A DNA stretch of 33,871 nt, taken from the NCBI GenBank assembly GCA_016220095.1, contig JACRIJ010000077.1:1-33871 (forward strand). The letters run 5' to 3'. Below the pieces are notes generated by a model that had not been told where the DNA came from, made no database searches, and saw only the letters and a list, made by a program, of their open reading frames with translations. Position numbers and translations under genes: made by a program. Source of the stretch: Planctomycetota bacterium (GTDB lineage: Bacteria > Planctomycetota > MHYJ01 > JACQXL01 > JACRIJ01). Numbering within the stretch: position 1 is the stretch's first letter; every line of letters starts with the position of its first letter. This document shows, piece by piece, positions 31,724 through 33,871 of this stretch.

Positions 31724-31844
31724 ATATTGAGTCCTGAATCTGGAATGTAAAGAATATATGATTCTCAGTTTCAGGAATTCTTCAGCGTATTTTTCTGAAA
31801 ATTTAAAATCTTAATTCTTAAATCTTAATTAATAGGAGATGTGT

Positions 31845-33695
31845 ATGTTCGCATACGGCGGGAATATTCTAAGGATAAATTTGACCACAGGAAAATACGC
31901 ATTAGAACCTGTTTCTGAGAAGCTTGCACGGGAATATCTCGGAGGCCGCGGATTTACCGCGAAAATACTATACGATGAGCTGAAAAGAGGCATAGACCCG
32001 CTCGGTCCGGAGAATAAAGTAGTCATGGCTTCGGGGCCGCTTGCCGGCCTGTGCATACCTGCCGGGGGCAAAACAACTTTCGCGTCTAAATCGCCCGCTA
32101 CAGGCGGATACGGCGACAGCAATGTCGGCGGCCATCTCGCTTCGGAATTGAAATATGCCGGTTATGACGCAATTATCATAGAAGGCGCATCGCCTAAACC
32201 TGTGTTTATTTACATTCTCAACGATATGATTGAGATTCGCGATGCATCGGAACTCTGGGGCAAGGGCGCTTTGACAGCGGAAAAAATACTCAAAGACAAA
32301 CTTGGAGATGATTTCCAGATTGCTATAATCGGTCCGGCAGGCGAAAACCTTGTAAAATTCGCCTGCGTCTCCCATGACTTCGGCCGTCAGGCAGGCAGGA
32401 CCGGCATAGGGGCCGTGATGGGTTCAAAAAAACTGAAAGCCATCGCAATAAAAGGCACAAAATCAATCAAGGTCAAGGATCCGAAGGCTTTATATGAAAT
32501 CGGAAAGGCGTCATTCCAGGAATGCTTTAAGCACCCTTCTCTTAAAATATGGCAGGACCAGGGAACTTCCAGCGTAGTTGACTGGTCAAACAAGATGGGT
32601 TCCTTCCCAACGCGCAATTTCAAGACCGGCTACTTTGCCGAACACAAAAACATAAACGGCGATACCATGCAGGAGAAGACCATTGTTACCAATAAGGCCT
32701 GTTTTGGATGTCCCATGGCCTGCGGCAAATATGCCAAGACCCATCAAAACAATAAGACATACTATGTTGAAGGCCCTGAATATGAGACTGCCGCGATGAT
32801 CGGCGGCGATTGCGCTATAACGGATATTTTTGACCTGTCTTATGCAAACTGGGTTTGCGATGAGCTTGGTCTTGATACTATTTCCGGCGGCAATGTGATT
32901 GCCTTTGCCATAGAATGCTTTGAAAAAGGCATCATAACGGAAAAGGATACTAACGGGCTCAAACTGAGATTCGGCGATATCAAGGTATTTGAGGAACTTG
33001 CTTATCATATAGCGTACAGGAGAGGCATCGGCGATATACTCGCGAACGGGGCGAGATATGCGGCGGAGAAATTCAATAGTGACGCGCTCAAGATTGCCAT
33101 GCAGGTCAAAGGCCTTGAGATAAGCGGCTACGAATCAAGGAACGCGCCGGCAATGCTTCTGGCATATATGACCTGTGACATAGGAGCGCACCATAACCGC
33201 GCGTGGGCTATAACGCATGATATAGCGGCGGGCAGGGATAAGATTGAAGGAAAGGCGAAGAAAGTCATTGAATTACAGCACATAAGGCCCATGTTTGATA
33301 TGCTCGCGGTCTGCAGGCTTCCGTGGGTGGAACTTGAGCTCAATCTTGAGCAATACGCGAAATTCTTAAGCATAGCTACCGGCGAAAATTATATGCTCAG
33401 CGAATTGCTTGAAAAATCAGAACGCGTTTGGAACCTGACGAGGTCATTCTTTATCAGGGAGATTGAAGGTTTTGGCAGAAAGGACGATATGCCGCCCGCG
33501 AGGATTTACGAGGAGGCCGTGCCTGACGGCCCCACAAAAGACCAGTTCATGACAAAAGCCAAAGTGGAGCAATTGCTTGACGATTATTATGAGTTACGCG
33601 GCTGGAATAAGAACGGCATACCTACGGAAGCAACCCTGCGCAGGCTGAAACTGGATAGAGCGGCGGATGAACTAAAGGCGCTGGGGAAATTGTAA
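31845..33695 (+). CDS. aor: Tungsten aldehyde:ferredoxin oxidoreductase
   Basis: A 616-residue enzyme that oxidises aldehydes to acids, or the reverse, with a tungstopterin and one [4Fe-4S] cluster. Cluster ligands are C286-x2-C289-x3-C293 (CFGCPMAC) and C490 (AVCRLP), nearly the same positions as C288, C291, C295 and C494 of Pyrococcus furiosus AOR. Also present are GPEYET with E313 and GAHHNRAW, where the AOR active-site glutamate and histidine lie. The pterin-binding N-terminal part begins YGGNILRINLTTG. ATG 31845 is preferred because AGGAG sits six bases before it; the ATG at 31839 is too close. Electrons should pass to the ferredoxin encoded upstream. The aldehyde substrate is not evident. 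Confidence 0.93.
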   Translation: MFAYGGNILRINLTTGKYALEPVSEKLAREYLGGRGFTAKILYDELKRGIDPLGPENKVVMASGPLAGLCIPAGGKTTFASKSPATGGYGDSNVGGHLASELKYAGYDAIIIEGASPKPVFIYILNDMIEIRDASELWGKGALTAEKILKDKLGDDFQIAIIGPAGENLVKFACVSHDFGRQAGRTGIGAVMGSKKLKAIAIKGTKSIKVKDPKALYEIGKASFQECFKHPSLKIWQDQGTSSVVDWSNKMGSFPTRNFKTGYFAEHKNINGDTMQEKTIVTNKACFGCPMACGKYAKTHQNNKTYYVEGPEYETAAMIGGDCAITDIFDLSYANWVCDELGLDTISGGNVIAFAIECFEKGIITEKDTNGLKLRFGDIKVFEELAYHIAYRRGIGDILANGARYAAEKFNSDALKIAMQVKGLEISGYESRNAPAMLLAYMTCDIGAHHNRAWAITHDIAAGRDKIEGKAKKVIELQHIRPMFDMLAVCRLPWVELELNLEQYAKFLSIATGENYMLSELLEKSERVWNLTRSFFIREIEGFGRKDDMPPARIYEEAVPDGPTKDQFMTKAKVEQLLDDYYELRGWNKNGIPTEATLRRLKLDRAADELKALGKL

Positions 33696-33780
33696 AAACG
33701 AATTTCACATGGATAACCGGAATAGCATCGTAAGGCCTCAGTCGAGGTTACGCTTAACACACCCCTAACCCCCTTCCTAC

Positions 33781-33869
33781 GCCCGCCGAAGCGGGCTTCG
33801 TGCCTACGCACCGTAGTGCCTGCCTTTGCCGAAACGAAGCATCGGCTTCGTGCAGGCAGGCTTTGGCAC
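33781..33869. repeat. Cluster of hairpins downstream of the AOR gene
   Basis: GCCCGC-CGAA-GCGGGC (33781-33796) is a perfect small hairpin. It is followed by a nested structure in which GTGCC and GCCTGCC (33816 onward) pair with GGCAGGC and GGCAC (to 33869) around an inner CGAAGC-ATCG-GCTTCG stem. Repeated GCTTCGTGC pieces link the parts. It could be a REP-like element or a 3' structure of the AOR mRNA. The window ends just after it. Confidence 0.6.
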
Positions 33870-33871
33870 GC

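Noticed and set aside
145-33695. Prophage or genomic island
   Set aside because: There is no integrase, transposase, phage structural gene or tRNA target, and gene content is mainly metabolic and housekeeping.

Overview
The window looks like chromosomal DNA of an anaerobic, diderm (Gram-negative type) bacterium from a lineage I cannot place. The outer membrane is inferred from a secretin, several lipobox signal peptides and a periplasmic TlpA-like thioredoxin. Anaerobic, amino-acid or organic-acid metabolism is inferred from a tungsten aldehyde:ferredoxin oxidoreductase with a four-cluster ferredoxin, a TupB-like tungstate transporter, and a coenzyme-B12 acyl-CoA mutase set. There are no phage, transposase, CRISPR, rRNA or intact tRNA genes. 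All genes appear intact except one decayed fragment. Many lack a good Shine-Dalgarno sequence.

Layout. 1-7.4 kb: a DUF366 protein on the minus strand, then an addB-addA recombination helicase-nuclease pair. 7.5-12.5 kb: a secreted protein with an internal duplication (minus strand), then a large membrane-anchored DUF4388/PEGA/PQQ-propeller protein. 12.6-15.8 kb: a ThiI/MnmA-like tRNA thiolase relative, a DJ-1/PfpI lipoprotein and an M29 aminopeptidase. 16.1-17.9 kb: tungstate-type ABC permease and ATPase. 18.3-21.9 kb: a short MetE-like methionine synthase, a TPR-thioredoxin protein and a lone CheY-like receiver. 22.0-25.2 kb: MeaB-type GTPase, mutase large subunit and B12-binding small subunit. 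The mutase has Phe and Gln where methylmalonyl-CoA mutase has Tyr and Arg, so isobutyryl-CoA mutase is the better call. 25.3-28.4 kb: a secretin with an extra N-terminal beta-sandwich-like region, and a seven-repeat Asp-box propeller lipoprotein. 28.6-33.7 kb: a nitrilase-superfamily amidase, ParB-like protein, OB-fold/HD nuclease, ferredoxin and AOR.

How the genes fit together. The tungstate transporter would feed the AOR, and the ferredoxin beside AOR would carry its electrons. The mutase trio could link valine-derived isobutyryl-CoA to butyryl-CoA. AddAB, ParB and the HD nuclease are housekeeping functions.

The most unusual material is between the genes. Nearly every intergenic gap holds arrays of degenerate units with a strict 7-bp or 8-bp period. 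They often start at or just after a stop codon, several are inverted-symmetric over the whole array, and one pair of inverted heptamer arrays encloses the remnant of a four-helix-bundle (23S rRNA intervening-sequence type) gene. They recall the heptameric STRR repeats of cyanobacteria, but nothing else here looks cyanobacterial.
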